Position numbers and translations under genes: made by a program | Part shown: positions 16,162-23,119 of the stretch, piece by piece | Layout of the letters: each line of letters starts with the position of its first letter | Position numbering within the stretch: position 1 is the stretch's first letter | Notes under the pieces: model-generated | Told to the model about the DNA's origin: nothing | The model's database searches: none | Seen by the model: only the letters and a program-made list of their open reading frames with translations | NCBI GenBank assembly: GCA_022641775.1 | Contig: JALCDS010000012.1 | Coordinates: forward strand, 1-46,583 | Direction: 5' to 3' | Length of the DNA stretch: 46,583 nt | From: Clostridiaceae bacterium | Lineage (GTDB): Bacteria > Cyanobacteriota > Vampirovibrionia > Gastranaerophilales > Gastranaerophilaceae

Positions 16162-16725
16162 ATGTCAAAAACCAAGCCAATTATAAAAGAAAAAAGTTCA
16201 GAAAAGGTAGAAAAATTTTTAAAAAAAACAGGACTGCATAAAAAAGATTTTGCGGAAATGATAGGCGTTACATTGTCTTACGTCTACAATTTGATTGATG
16301 AAACGCTACCATTCTCAACAAGGACTGTTACATTAGAACGTATAGCAACTGTCATGGAAAAAGCTCCGGAAGAATTTGAGGAGTATAAAATTCCTCAGGA
16401 ACCTATATTAATTGATGAAAATGTTGAATTCATAAAAGATGTCTTAAAAAATAAAAATATGAGTGTAATAAGCTTTTTGAAAGCGTTCCCAAGAAAAAAA
16501 CGTATTGATATAGTCGATATGTTACGTGGAGTTTTGCCGCTGCCTATTGATTACAAAGAGCTGGAGATGATAGGTAATGTTTTAGGTCTGACAGAAGAGG
16601 AAACGTATAATATATGGGAAAGTAGAATGAAACAGGTTCTCACTGTCAGCGGAATGAATATCTATAATAACTCTGCACTTGTCAATTCTATGTTTGATTG
16701 CGCGCAAAAAATTATAAGAAAATAA
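16162..16725 (+). CDS. Helix-turn-helix (Cro/CI-type) DNA-binding protein
   Basis: 187 residues. Residues about 12-75 form an XRE-like HTH (FLKKTGLHKKDFAEMIGVTLSYVYNLIDE, then RTVTLERIATVM), with the recognition helix around VTLSYVYNLI. A second segment (about 95-165: VLKNKNMSVISFLKAFPRKKRIDIVDMLRGVLPLPIDYKELEMIGNVLGLT) has a similar helix pattern and may be a degenerate second HTH. GAGGG lies just before the ATG. It is the gene immediately upstream of the tRNA-Lys region, but nothing shows which promoter it controls. Regulator role inferred from the fold only. Confidence 0.7.
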   Translation: MSKTKPIIKEKSSEKVEKFLKKTGLHKKDFAEMIGVTLSYVYNLIDETLPFSTRTVTLERIATVMEKAPEEFEEYKIPQEPILIDENVEFIKDVLKNKNMSVISFLKAFPRKKRIDIVDMLRGVLPLPIDYKELEMIGNVLGLTEEETYNIWESRMKQVLTVSGMNIYNNSALVNSMFDCAQKIIRK

Positions 16726-16755
16726 AAAAGTAGATATACCTTAATGCAAAACTTG

Positions 16756-16784
16756 TTGACAATAAAATTTGTTCTTGTTAAAAT
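16756..16784 (+). promoter_or_regulatory. Promoter upstream of tRNA-Lys
   Basis: Consensus TTGACA (16756-16761), 17-bp spacer, TAAAAT (16779-16784). The predicted start is near 16791, about 95 nt before the tRNA, long for a tRNA leader. Most of the spacer is the left arm of an inverted repeat. Confidence 0.65.
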
Positions 16785-16885
16785 AAATTCACGTGGTGAT
16801 TTTATCACTACATAGTGCCCCACTGAAATATATGAATAGTTTATTTTTAGTGCGGAAATGATAACTTAATAAGAACAAATTTTAT
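16762..16885. repeat. 15-bp perfect inverted repeat flanking the tRNA-Lys leader
   Basis: ATAAAATTTGTTCTT at 16762-16776 is the exact reverse complement of 16871-16885, whose last base abuts tRNA-Lys. Pairing extends inward imperfectly. Between the arms lie small hairpins: an 8-bp stem GTGGTGAT/ATCACTAC around a TTT loop, and AGTG-CCC-CACT. No target-site duplication and no coding potential were seen. Confidence 0.7.
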
Positions 16886-16958
16886 GCGCTTGTAGCTCAG
16901 CAGGTAGAGCAATCCCCTTTTAAGGGATAGGTCACGCGTTCGAATCGCGTCAAGCGCA
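16886..16958 (+). tRNA. tRNA-Lys (UUU)
   Basis: Acceptor GCGCTTG/CAAGCGC with discriminator A, D-arm AGCTC...GAGC, anticodon stem ATCCC/GGGAT with loop CTTTTAA (anticodon UUU), and a TTCGAAT T-loop. CCA is not encoded. Confidence 0.97.
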
Positions 16959-16985
16959 AAATTTAAAACTTTAATGTATAATTTT

Positions 16986-17024
16986 AATGCTCATTTACAT
17001 TTAAGTAGTTTACGAGCATTTTTT
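16986..17024 (+). terminator. Terminator of tRNA-Lys
   Basis: AATGCTC (16986-16992) pairs with GAGCATT (17014-17020), followed by TTTT. The 21-nt loop can pair weakly internally. Confidence 0.55.
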
Positions 17025-17137
17025 AAGGAAATTTATTATTACATTAAGGAACTAACAATAAAAAATACTAAAGACAATGTTTGTTAAAAATATTGTCATA
17101 TTTTTTATGGAAGTTTTAACAAAGAAAGAAGGAAAAA

Positions 17138-17308
17138 ATGAGTTACGAAACAAGAGAATTACAATGTGTTGATTGTGGTGCAACTTTTGAATTTACTGCA
17201 GAAGAACAGGAATTTTATGCAAGCAGAGGTTTTTCAGAACCTAAAAGATGTCCTAAATGCAGAGCTGCTAGAAAAAGCCAAAGAAATTCAAGACAAAGAA
17301 ACTATTAA
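17138..17308 (+). CDS. Small zinc-ribbon protein
   Basis: 56 residues beginning MSYETRELQCVDCG. Two Cys pairs, CVDC and CPKC, separated by 25 residues and a conserved FEFTAEEQEFYASRGF segment, match the short 'probable zinc-ribbon' family, which occurs alone or as a domain. A basic tail (RKSQRNSRQRNY) suggests nucleic-acid contact. GAAGGA lies before the ATG and a clear terminator follows, so it is its own transcription unit. An inverted repeat (GACAAT...ATTGTC, 17073-17097) sits upstream. Molecular role unknown. Confidence 0.85.
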   Translation: MSYETRELQCVDCGATFEFTAEEQEFYASRGFSEPKRCPKCRAARKSQRNSRQRNY

Positions 17309-17328
17309 TCAATAAAAATATTGAAAAT

Positions 17329-17367
17329 AAAAACGAAAGTGAATGAATGTTTGCTTTCGTTTTTTTG
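17329..17367 (+). terminator. Terminator of the zinc-ribbon gene
   Basis: Stem AAAAACGAAAG (17329-17339) with CTTTCGTTTTT (17354-17364), then a T run. Confidence 0.7.
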
Positions 17368-17382
17368 TGCTTTAATAAATTT

Positions 17383-17697
17383 ATGGATTTTATATTGATT
17401 TTATCGACTACAAATACAAGTGAAATTGCAAGATTAATCGCCAAAACTCTTGTAGAGAATAAGTTGGCTGCATGTGTAAATATTGCGCCAAAAATCACAT
17501 CTGTTTACAGGTGGAAGGATGAAATAGTTAATGATGAGGAGTTGCTTTTAATTATTAAGACAAAAAGAAAATTGTTTGAACAAGTAAAAAGCAAAATTTT
17601 AGAAATTCACCCGTATGATGTTCCGGAAGTTATTTCTATAGATATAGAAAATGGTTCGGATTCTTATCTCGATTGGCTAAACAAAGAAACTGTTTAA
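17383..17697 (+). CDS. cutA: Divalent-cation tolerance protein CutA
   Basis: 104 residues from the ATG at 17383, the standard CutA size. The trimeric ferredoxin-like fold is recognisable: LILSTTNTSEIARLIAKTLVENKLAACVNI, then SVYRWKDEIVNDEELLLIIKT and HPYDVPEVISIDI. The upstream in-frame ATG at 17347 is rejected because it lies within the terminator hairpin. There is no Shine-Dalgarno, and a weak -10 (TTTAAT, 17371-17376) sits 6 nt before the ATG, so it may be another leaderless gene. CutA binds divalent metals in vitro; its physiological role is unsettled. Confidence 0.92.
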   Translation: MDFILILSTTNTSEIARLIAKTLVENKLAACVNIAPKITSVYRWKDEIVNDEELLLIIKTKRKLFEQVKSKILEIHPYDVPEVISIDIENGSDSYLDWLNKETV

Positions 17698-17704
17698 TGT
17701 GTGT

Positions 17705-17733
17705 TTTACATTTGTTCATAAAAATGGTATAAT
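17705..17733 (+). promoter_or_regulatory. Promoter of the small two-TM protein gene
   Basis: TTTACA (17705-17710), 17-bp spacer, TATAAT (17728-17733), followed by GAGAGG and the ATG at 17762. Confidence 0.7.
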
Positions 17734-17761
17734 TTTTTTGTTAAATTTGAGAGGTTGCTAT

Positions 17762-18265
17762 ATGTATGATAAAGATGCTGATATTCGTAAAGTGCAAATT
17801 GGCGGTGTTATATTTTTAATTTTGGGTATTTTTATGTTTTTTAGTTCTTATACTTCCGGAGAAATTCGCTGTAACAGAACTCAAAATGTTTGCGAAGTTC
17901 AAAATAAAAATATTATCGGAATTTCTTTTGATACTTATAAGGTTAATTTGAATACTATAAGTTTAGCAAAATATAATTATTATGAAACTACTGAATATAG
18001 AAGACATGCCAGAACTCGTGTAGTAGGCCATGATATTGCCCAGTTTGTCACGACAAATGGTACAAATAGGGTTTTTGATGATGAATTTGCGAACCGTGAT
18101 GATGCTCAAATATTTGTAGACAATTTTAATTCATACAAAAATGCGACATATAAAACTTTATTTAATTACCAATTCTCAAATATATTTGGTAGTGAGCGTG
18201 TACTTATGGGAATTGTATTTGTATTTGTAGGATTCTTAATGCTCTTTGTCAGAAATGTTGCATAA
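17762..18265 (+). CDS. Predicted membrane protein with two helices
   Basis: 167 residues. One membrane helix near the N-terminus (about 14-32, GGVIFLILGIFMFFSSY) and one at the C-terminus (about 145-165, LMGIVFVFVGFLMLFV) flank a mostly beta-rich loop of about 110 residues with two Cys (IRCNRTQNVCEVQ) that could form a disulfide. The ATG at 17762 is chosen because a consensus promoter and GAGAGG sit just before it. The protein is not recognised; the pattern resembles small PH-like or DUF3592-like envelope proteins, but that is a guess. Confidence 0.6.
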   Translation: MYDKDADIRKVQIGGVIFLILGIFMFFSSYTSGEIRCNRTQNVCEVQNKNIIGISFDTYKVNLNTISLAKYNYYETTEYRRHARTRVVGHDIAQFVTTNGTNRVFDDEFANRDDAQIFVDNFNSYKNATYKTLFNYQFSNIFGSERVLMGIVFVFVGFLMLFVRNVA

Positions 18266-18289
18266 CTGGTAAAATGTGTATATATATGT

Positions 18290-18295
18290 TATAAT
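18290..18295 (+). promoter_or_regulatory. -10 box next to the start of the barrel-like protein gene
   Basis: Perfect TATAAT with 6 nt to the ATG at 18302. The -35 is poor. No Shine-Dalgarno lies between, so a leaderless mRNA is likely. Confidence 0.45.
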
Positions 18296-18301
18296 AAAAC
18301 T

Positions 18302-19045
18302 ATGAAAAGTGCAAAATTTAATACACTTTCCATAGTTTTATTTTTTGTTTTGACTTGTTTTTTTACTAAAACATATGCTCAACAAACGATTATTAATGTT
18401 CCGTCTTCGGATGTTTTACCTGCTGAAAATATGATTATAAAAACCTCAGTTAAAACTCAGCTCGGTGATGATAAATATACTCGTATTACACCTACAGCCA
18501 TTATGGGACTTGGACATGGAATGGATTTGTCTGTTGGCGTTCCAACAAAGATTAATGAAGATTTTAATACTCAGGCATCAGCTGATGTGGGATTGAAAAA
18601 AGTTTGGTTTGCAGGTCCTTCTACCAGAATTACGGCAGGAGGAAGTGTTGCCCCGTCATTCAATGATTCCGTTACTCCGAGTATGTTTGCTTATGCTCAT
18701 GTTTCACAAAAAATAAGAAAGTCCAGAACAAGTTTGACATTTGGCGGATATATGCATGGGCGAAACCATTTTTTAAATAAAGGTGGGGTCGTTGTTGGGG
18801 TTGATCAGGTGATTATTCCAAACAAGTTAAGGTTAGCACTTGACTGGATGTCCGGTGAAACTGATAAGGGTAACTTTGCAGTAGGCTTGAAATATCGACC
18901 TGTACCTACTTTATCAATTACAAGTGCTGTGATTATTCCAAACCGTAATTCTGATAATATTGCTTTTCAGATATCTGTTTCAAAATATTTTTCGTTTGAT
19001 TTTGATAGTAATGATAAGAATACTTCTAAGAAAGAGAGGTTATAG
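18302..19045 (+). CDS. Exported protein, probable outer-membrane beta-barrel
   Basis: 247 residues with a clear signal peptide (1-26, cleavage after TYA). The mature part is rich in alternating strands with Gly/aromatic girdles (TPTAIMGLGHGMDLSVGVPTK; SLTFGGYMHGRNHF; NFAVGLKYRPVPTLSITSAV) and ends with AFQISVSKYFSFDFD, close to the aromatic C-terminal strand of barrels but followed by a basic tail. Strand count suggests 8-10 strands, like transporter- or porin-like small barrels. It is 2 nt from the following secreted pentapeptide gene, so the two exported proteins are probably co-expressed. Specific function unknown. Confidence 0.6.
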   Translation: MKSAKFNTLSIVLFFVLTCFFTKTYAQQTIINVPSSDVLPAENMIIKTSVKTQLGDDKYTRITPTAIMGLGHGMDLSVGVPTKINEDFNTQASADVGLKKVWFAGPSTRITAGGSVAPSFNDSVTPSMFAYAHVSQKIRKSRTSLTFGGYMHGRNHFLNKGGVVVGVDQVIIPNKLRLALDWMSGETDKGNFAVGLKYRPVPTLSITSAVIIPNRNSDNIAFQISVSKYFSFDFDSNDKNTSKKERL

Positions 19046-19047
19046 TT

Positions 19048-19497
19048 ATGATTAGAAAACATACAATGTTAATGGTTATTATAGGATTGTTAGTAATGTC
19101 ATATATAAAGGTTTATGCAACGGATTCTGATTTTTCGCAAGAAGATTTTAATAAAGTTTTGAGCGGAGATAAAAACCTTTATGAATTGAGGATAGAGGGT
19201 GCAAATTTGTCCGGAAAAGATTTGTCAGGAGCCAATTTTACCAATACTGATTTGGAAGGAGCTGATTTGTCTGGCGCCAATTTGACGGGAGCTAATTTTA
19301 CACATGCAGATTTAGAAGAAGTAAATTTAAAAGGTGCTAATCTTACAAATGCAATATTTTATCATGCAGATTTGGAAGAAGCAGATATGAAAGGTGCAAA
19401 TATAACAGGTGCAAATTTTAAACAGGCTGAGTTAGAATATGCAATATGGTCTGATGGAAGAGTTTGCGCAGAAGGTTCAATTGGCGGTTGTTGGTAA
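19048..19497 (+). CDS. Secreted pentapeptide-repeat protein
   Basis: 149 residues. Residues 1-24 are a signal peptide (cleavage near VYA). From about 50 to 130 the chain is A(D/N)L-x-x pentapeptide repeats, about 16 of them (GANLSGKDLSGANFTNTDL...), which form a right-handed square beta helix. The end carries W-x-DG-x-x-C...GSIGGC, a closing motif I have seen after pentapeptide stacks, with two Cys that could form a disulfide. AGAGAGG ribosome site; it follows the barrel-like gene by 2 nt. It is distinct from the cytosolic-looking pentapeptide protein at 23120-24673. Role unknown. Confidence 0.85.
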   Translation: MIRKHTMLMVIIGLLVMSYIKVYATDSDFSQEDFNKVLSGDKNLYELRIEGANLSGKDLSGANFTNTDLEGADLSGANLTGANFTHADLEEVNLKGANLTNAIFYHADLEEADMKGANITGANFKQAELEYAIWSDGRVCAEGSIGGCW

Positions 19498-19499
19498 AT

Positions 19500-21242
19500 T
19501 TATAACTCAAATTTTTCAAAATCATTAGTGTTTTCAAGTGTTTTTTCCGGGATATCTGATTTTATGTAATATTCCATTAGCATTCCGCATTGTTTTGCCA
19601 AGTCTGCGCATGTTGTATCCTGAATAGGTTTATTTTTATCTTGTGCTTTGCTTTTTTCAAGTTTTGAAGCATAATATTGTGCCATCATAAGATTTGGAAT
19701 TGCAGTATTATAACATTGCCTGTTACAAGCTTTAAGTCCCTTTAGACCGTATTCTCTATATTTGTCTTCAAGATAATATTTGTCTTTGTTGAATGAAAAA
19801 ACAGAAGTCGGAAGTTCATTTATTTGCTTGAATAATTGTTTTGACAAATCTTTGATTGCATTATTTTTGTTTTGAACTTCAGGTCTTGTATCTTTGTTGA
19901 TATTATAAATTTTTTTATGTTCATTATTTTCTGTAATCATTCCTGCAATATTTTTTATAGAAGCAAACGGGTATTTTTCCGAGGCATCAATTCTTCCGCT
20001 GATATCATCTAGAGGATCAGTCTCCGGTAGATCAATTTCTACATCAATATATTCGTCGCAATTTAGTGTCAAATCGCGTTTTGTAAGATGTTTAGGATTG
20101 AGTTTGACATTTCTGTCTATCCAGGACCAAGTTCTTCCATAAGAGTTGGTTCCGAGTTCTTCAAGCATTGTTTTGCGCCAAAATTCTCCAAATTTGATTT
20201 CATAATCAAGAAATTTTTTAAGGTTTTTATCTGAAGTTTTGTTTTGCATTTGTTTTGCTTGTAAAATCAAATCTTTTGCCGCAGTGGCTGTTGCGATGTA
20301 GCTTGGGAGAGCTAATACTACATTTTTATCTGGTTTGCTATTAGGATCGGTTAAAGAGAAAGTCTTTCTATAACTGTACATCAATTGAAGTTTTTTAGCT
20401 TCAAGGTTAATGATATCGTCTGACGGATTTTTAAAATATTTTGATTGAAGCATCTCATATTCTATTGCATCTGTATTTTCACTAAAACCTGTAGATATTA
20501 AATACATAGCTCTTCGTCTTGCATACATAGATTTTGCATCCAGATAAGTTTTAAAAGTGTTTCTGACTTCAGATTTAGGAGCTGTCTTATTCATTGAACG
20601 CAGATACCAAGGTAAACTTGCCATCTCAAACATTTGGGCGTTTGCCGGCATCATAAATTTTGGGGTTTTGAAAAAGTCCTTGTTTTTACTGTCAAATGGC
20701 GAAAATTCCATTGCAAATTGATAATCAATCATATTTACTTCATTTTTATCGTCAACCAGACAATTTGATTGATTAACGTCATTATGATATATCTTATAAC
20801 TATCCAGAGTGTATAAAGTTTTGAAAAGCTCTGTAAAAGAGGTTTTATTCCAAGGATATTCAGGATATTTGCGTGCTTTTCCATTTACAAATGTTGATAT
20901 AAGATAATAGTTGTCTTTTTCTGTTTGTACATGAGCTACCAATTGTTGACTGTTTTTAAAATCTTTTGGTAATAAGTTTAAAGCCTTTGACTCGGGAAAA
21001 AAGTCTTGATTTTGTCTTATTGAGTATTCATCAGGTAATGATTCTTTTATAACATAGTTTGTACCGTTGAATAGATATGCACTTGCAAATAGCCCGCTGC
21101 CAAGTTTTTGTGCATTATCATGAGTTTCTTCAAATTCATCAATTTTATCATCAAGTCCAGTTGGTAATTGTCCATTATAAATTTTAGCAACTTTACTCGT
21201 AAAATATGGCTTTGTTGAATATGATATGGCGCTTATTCTCAT
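19500..21242 (-). CDS. Protein-kinase-like protein with N-terminal ISFT-type tag
   Basis: 580 residues from the ATG at 21242, which forms an ATGA overlap with the preceding stop; a TTG four codons earlier is less likely. The N-terminus (MRISAISYSTKPYFTSKVAKIY) matches the tag in its two operon partners. A kinase-like fold follows: glycine-rich LGSGLFASAY (about 47-56), VIK Lys66, catalytic loop HNDVNQSN (His153, Asp155, Asn160), and MIDYQF with metal-binding Asp173 in place of DFG. The first 200 residues thus keep the catalytic elements of a small-molecule or protein kinase. The remaining 380 are helical, with no family I know. Last gene of the three-gene operon; substrate unknown. Confidence 0.7.
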   Translation of the reverse strand: MRISAISYSTKPYFTSKVAKIYNGQLPTGLDDKIDEFEETHDNAQKLGSGLFASAYLFNGTNYVIKESLPDEYSIRQNQDFFPESKALNLLPKDFKNSQQLVAHVQTEKDNYYLISTFVNGKARKYPEYPWNKTSFTELFKTLYTLDSYKIYHNDVNQSNCLVDDKNEVNMIDYQFAMEFSPFDSKNKDFFKTPKFMMPANAQMFEMASLPWYLRSMNKTAPKSEVRNTFKTYLDAKSMYARRRAMYLISTGFSENTDAIEYEMLQSKYFKNPSDDIINLEAKKLQLMYSYRKTFSLTDPNSKPDKNVVLALPSYIATATAAKDLILQAKQMQNKTSDKNLKKFLDYEIKFGEFWRKTMLEELGTNSYGRTWSWIDRNVKLNPKHLTKRDLTLNCDEYIDVEIDLPETDPLDDISGRIDASEKYPFASIKNIAGMITENNEHKKIYNINKDTRPEVQNKNNAIKDLSKQLFKQINELPTSVFSFNKDKYYLEDKYREYGLKGLKACNRQCYNTAIPNLMMAQYYASKLEKSKAQDKNKPIQDTTCADLAKQCGMLMEYYIKSDIPEKTLENTNDFEKFEL

Positions 21243-23116
21243 TTCTTTATCCAATCAGTTATGCTTAATTTGTTGAAATTTGTTTGCGGTACATTATTTG
21301 GATTATTGTTTATAATATTTTTGTTGGAACCTGTTTTAGATACCTTTTTGTGTCTGAGATAAAAATAAGTTCCTATGGCCAAAACAATACCTGCAATAAT
21401 TCCTGTTTTTGCGTTAAGGAAGTTTATTTTTTTTTTAACAGGTGGTGGCACCTGTGGCTTTTCTGGAGGAATTTTTGGTGTCGTTGTGGCTTCTTGTATC
21501 GGATTCCATAATGTTGTACCTAACTGTTTTTCCAACAATTTTGATACATCTCTATCTATCGGATATTCATAATCCATTTGCGCGATGAGACGTTTCATTT
21601 GCTCAGGCAGATTATCTTTAAATGTCTTATTACGTTTTGAGAATTCTTTTATGGCAACTTGAACAGCTTCTTGTAAAGTTTGAGGTTTTTTAGGATTGTT
21701 CGGATCTACATGGATAAAATGTACGTTCCCATCAGAATTGAAGTAATCATCGATTTTAGATATTGAGATGTCAAAATTTGTTGAATTCAAAGGCTTTCCC
21801 TTTTCGGTGTTATCAACGTAAATCGCTATAACAGGAAGTTTGTATATGCCCTTCAAATTTTCTTTTGAAAAACCTTCTGTCGGATTTTCCAAATATTCTA
21901 ACAGATTTATCATTTTTAAGTCATTTGCAGAATCGCCGGCAGTTATAACCAAGTCATTTGAATTTTGTTGAACTATCTTTTGCATTGTTAATTTAGGGTC
22001 TATGATTTTATCTAGCGGTTCTTTGCCAATTTTAGGTAAAATTGTTATTTCTCCGAATTTACCGTCTTTCTTTTCATGAATATTTATAAAAGGCTTATAA
22101 TCTTTCAAATTGAGGGACAATTTATTGACGGTATCTTGTATCTGTTGAGCGTTACAAAGATTTTTTGATAAAGACAGGTGAAAACCCAAATTCCCGTCTT
22201 CTCTAATTGCAACAAAAGGTGAAGATTGCAAATTCATTTCTTTAACTTGATGACTTAGTTCCTTCCCTCCGTAAAAATATCCGTCAGTTAATGTTTCAAA
22301 AACTTGTGGCTTTTGATTCCTCATATTATCAAGTCTGTAGGCAAGCTCTCCCAATTTCCAATTTATGTCATCTATTGTTCCGTATTCTTTTTGTAATTCC
22401 GGAGATTTGGCGATTTGTGTTTTTAAATCTGTTGCAAGATTTTGTATATATATCCTAATTTCATCTTTACTCATTTGGGAGTGAATAAGTTTGTCACATT
22501 CTTCAATTGCTTGATTTATATTTCCGGAAAATCCTGTTAAGTGTGAAAAATTTTCAGCTTCCTTTATTTTATCGCCACAGTACATATCGGAAGTTGTTTC
22601 GTTAATTATTTTTCTGATTTTATTTCCATCCCAACCATTTGCAAGTTTTTTAATAATATCGCGTTTTTCTTGGCTGTAGTTGTTTATTTCAAATGGTTCC
22701 GCAATTGTTGAAGCAAAAAAATCTTTACCATTACTTTGTGAATAAACATCTCCGCCATTATTTACAATTAGCTTGTCCGGAAGTGGGATGTTAAGACCAT
22801 CACTACGGATTTTTTGCATATAATAATTGTATTCAAATCTGTTTCTGCCGGAAGTTATGGCAAAATTGAATTTGTCTTTATTTGTTCCTTTTGCTATTAT
22901 CAAAAATTGTTTAAATTTATCAAAATGATTTTGAAAAGGTTCCTTTCCTTTTGTCACAAAATTAATACGTTCAGGACTCCCTTCTTTGCAAAAAGCATCG
23001 TGTCGGTATTCTCTGGGCATATATGTCCCGTCAAAATCAGAGTACAAATTTGTAACTCCTGATGTGAAAGAAATTTTATTATTCACCTTCTGAGATTGTA
23101 TGGCAGAAATCTTCAA
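21239..23116 (-). CDS. HAD phosphatase-like protein with N-terminal ISFT tag and C-terminal anchor
   Basis: 625 residues, starting at TTG with GGGAGAG in good position inside the end of the upstream gene, 3 nt after its stop. The tag MKISAIQSQKVNNKISFTSG leads into HAD motif I YSDFDGT (Asp27, Asp29), motif II FAITSGRN, then LIVNNGGDVYS, a large C2-type cap, and motif III/IV VITAGDSANDLKMI (about 390-405). The spacing resembles sucrose-phosphatase/Cof-type HADs that act on sugar phosphates. After a Pro-rich stretch there is a membrane helix (TGIIAGIVLAIGTYFYLRHKK) and a hydrophilic tail, so it could be tail-anchored. The stop overlaps the kinase-like start (ATGA). Phosphatase activity is plausible because both aspartates are kept; substrate unknown. 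Confidence 0.72.
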   Translation of the reverse strand: MKISAIQSQKVNNKISFTSGVTNLYSDFDGTYMPREYRHDAFCKEGSPERINFVTKGKEPFQNHFDKFKQFLIIAKGTNKDKFNFAITSGRNRFEYNYYMQKIRSDGLNIPLPDKLIVNNGGDVYSQSNGKDFFASTIAEPFEINNYSQEKRDIIKKLANGWDGNKIRKIINETTSDMYCGDKIKEAENFSHLTGFSGNINQAIEECDKLIHSQMSKDEIRIYIQNLATDLKTQIAKSPELQKEYGTIDDINWKLGELAYRLDNMRNQKPQVFETLTDGYFYGGKELSHQVKEMNLQSSPFVAIREDGNLGFHLSLSKNLCNAQQIQDTVNKLSLNLKDYKPFINIHEKKDGKFGEITILPKIGKEPLDKIIDPKLTMQKIVQQNSNDLVITAGDSANDLKMINLLEYLENPTEGFSKENLKGIYKLPVIAIYVDNTEKGKPLNSTNFDISISKIDDYFNSDGNVHFIHVDPNNPKKPQTLQEAVQVAIKEFSKRNKTFKDNLPEQMKRLIAQMDYEYPIDRDVSKLLEKQLGTTLWNPIQEATTTPKIPPEKPQVPPPVKKKINFLNAKTGIIAGIVLAIGTYFYLRHKKVSKTGSNKNIINNNPNNVPQTNFNKLSITDWIKK

Positions 23117-23119
23117 CGA

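Noticed and set aside
16762-16885. 6S RNA or a known riboswitch in the tRNA-Lys leader
   Set aside because: Too short for 6S RNA, no central bubble as expected, and the left arm appears to precede the transcription start. No known aptamer core recognised.
19048-19497. Grouping the secreted pentapeptide protein with the tagged operon
   Set aside because: It has a Sec signal peptide and no tag, is on the other strand, and belongs with the barrel-like gene.
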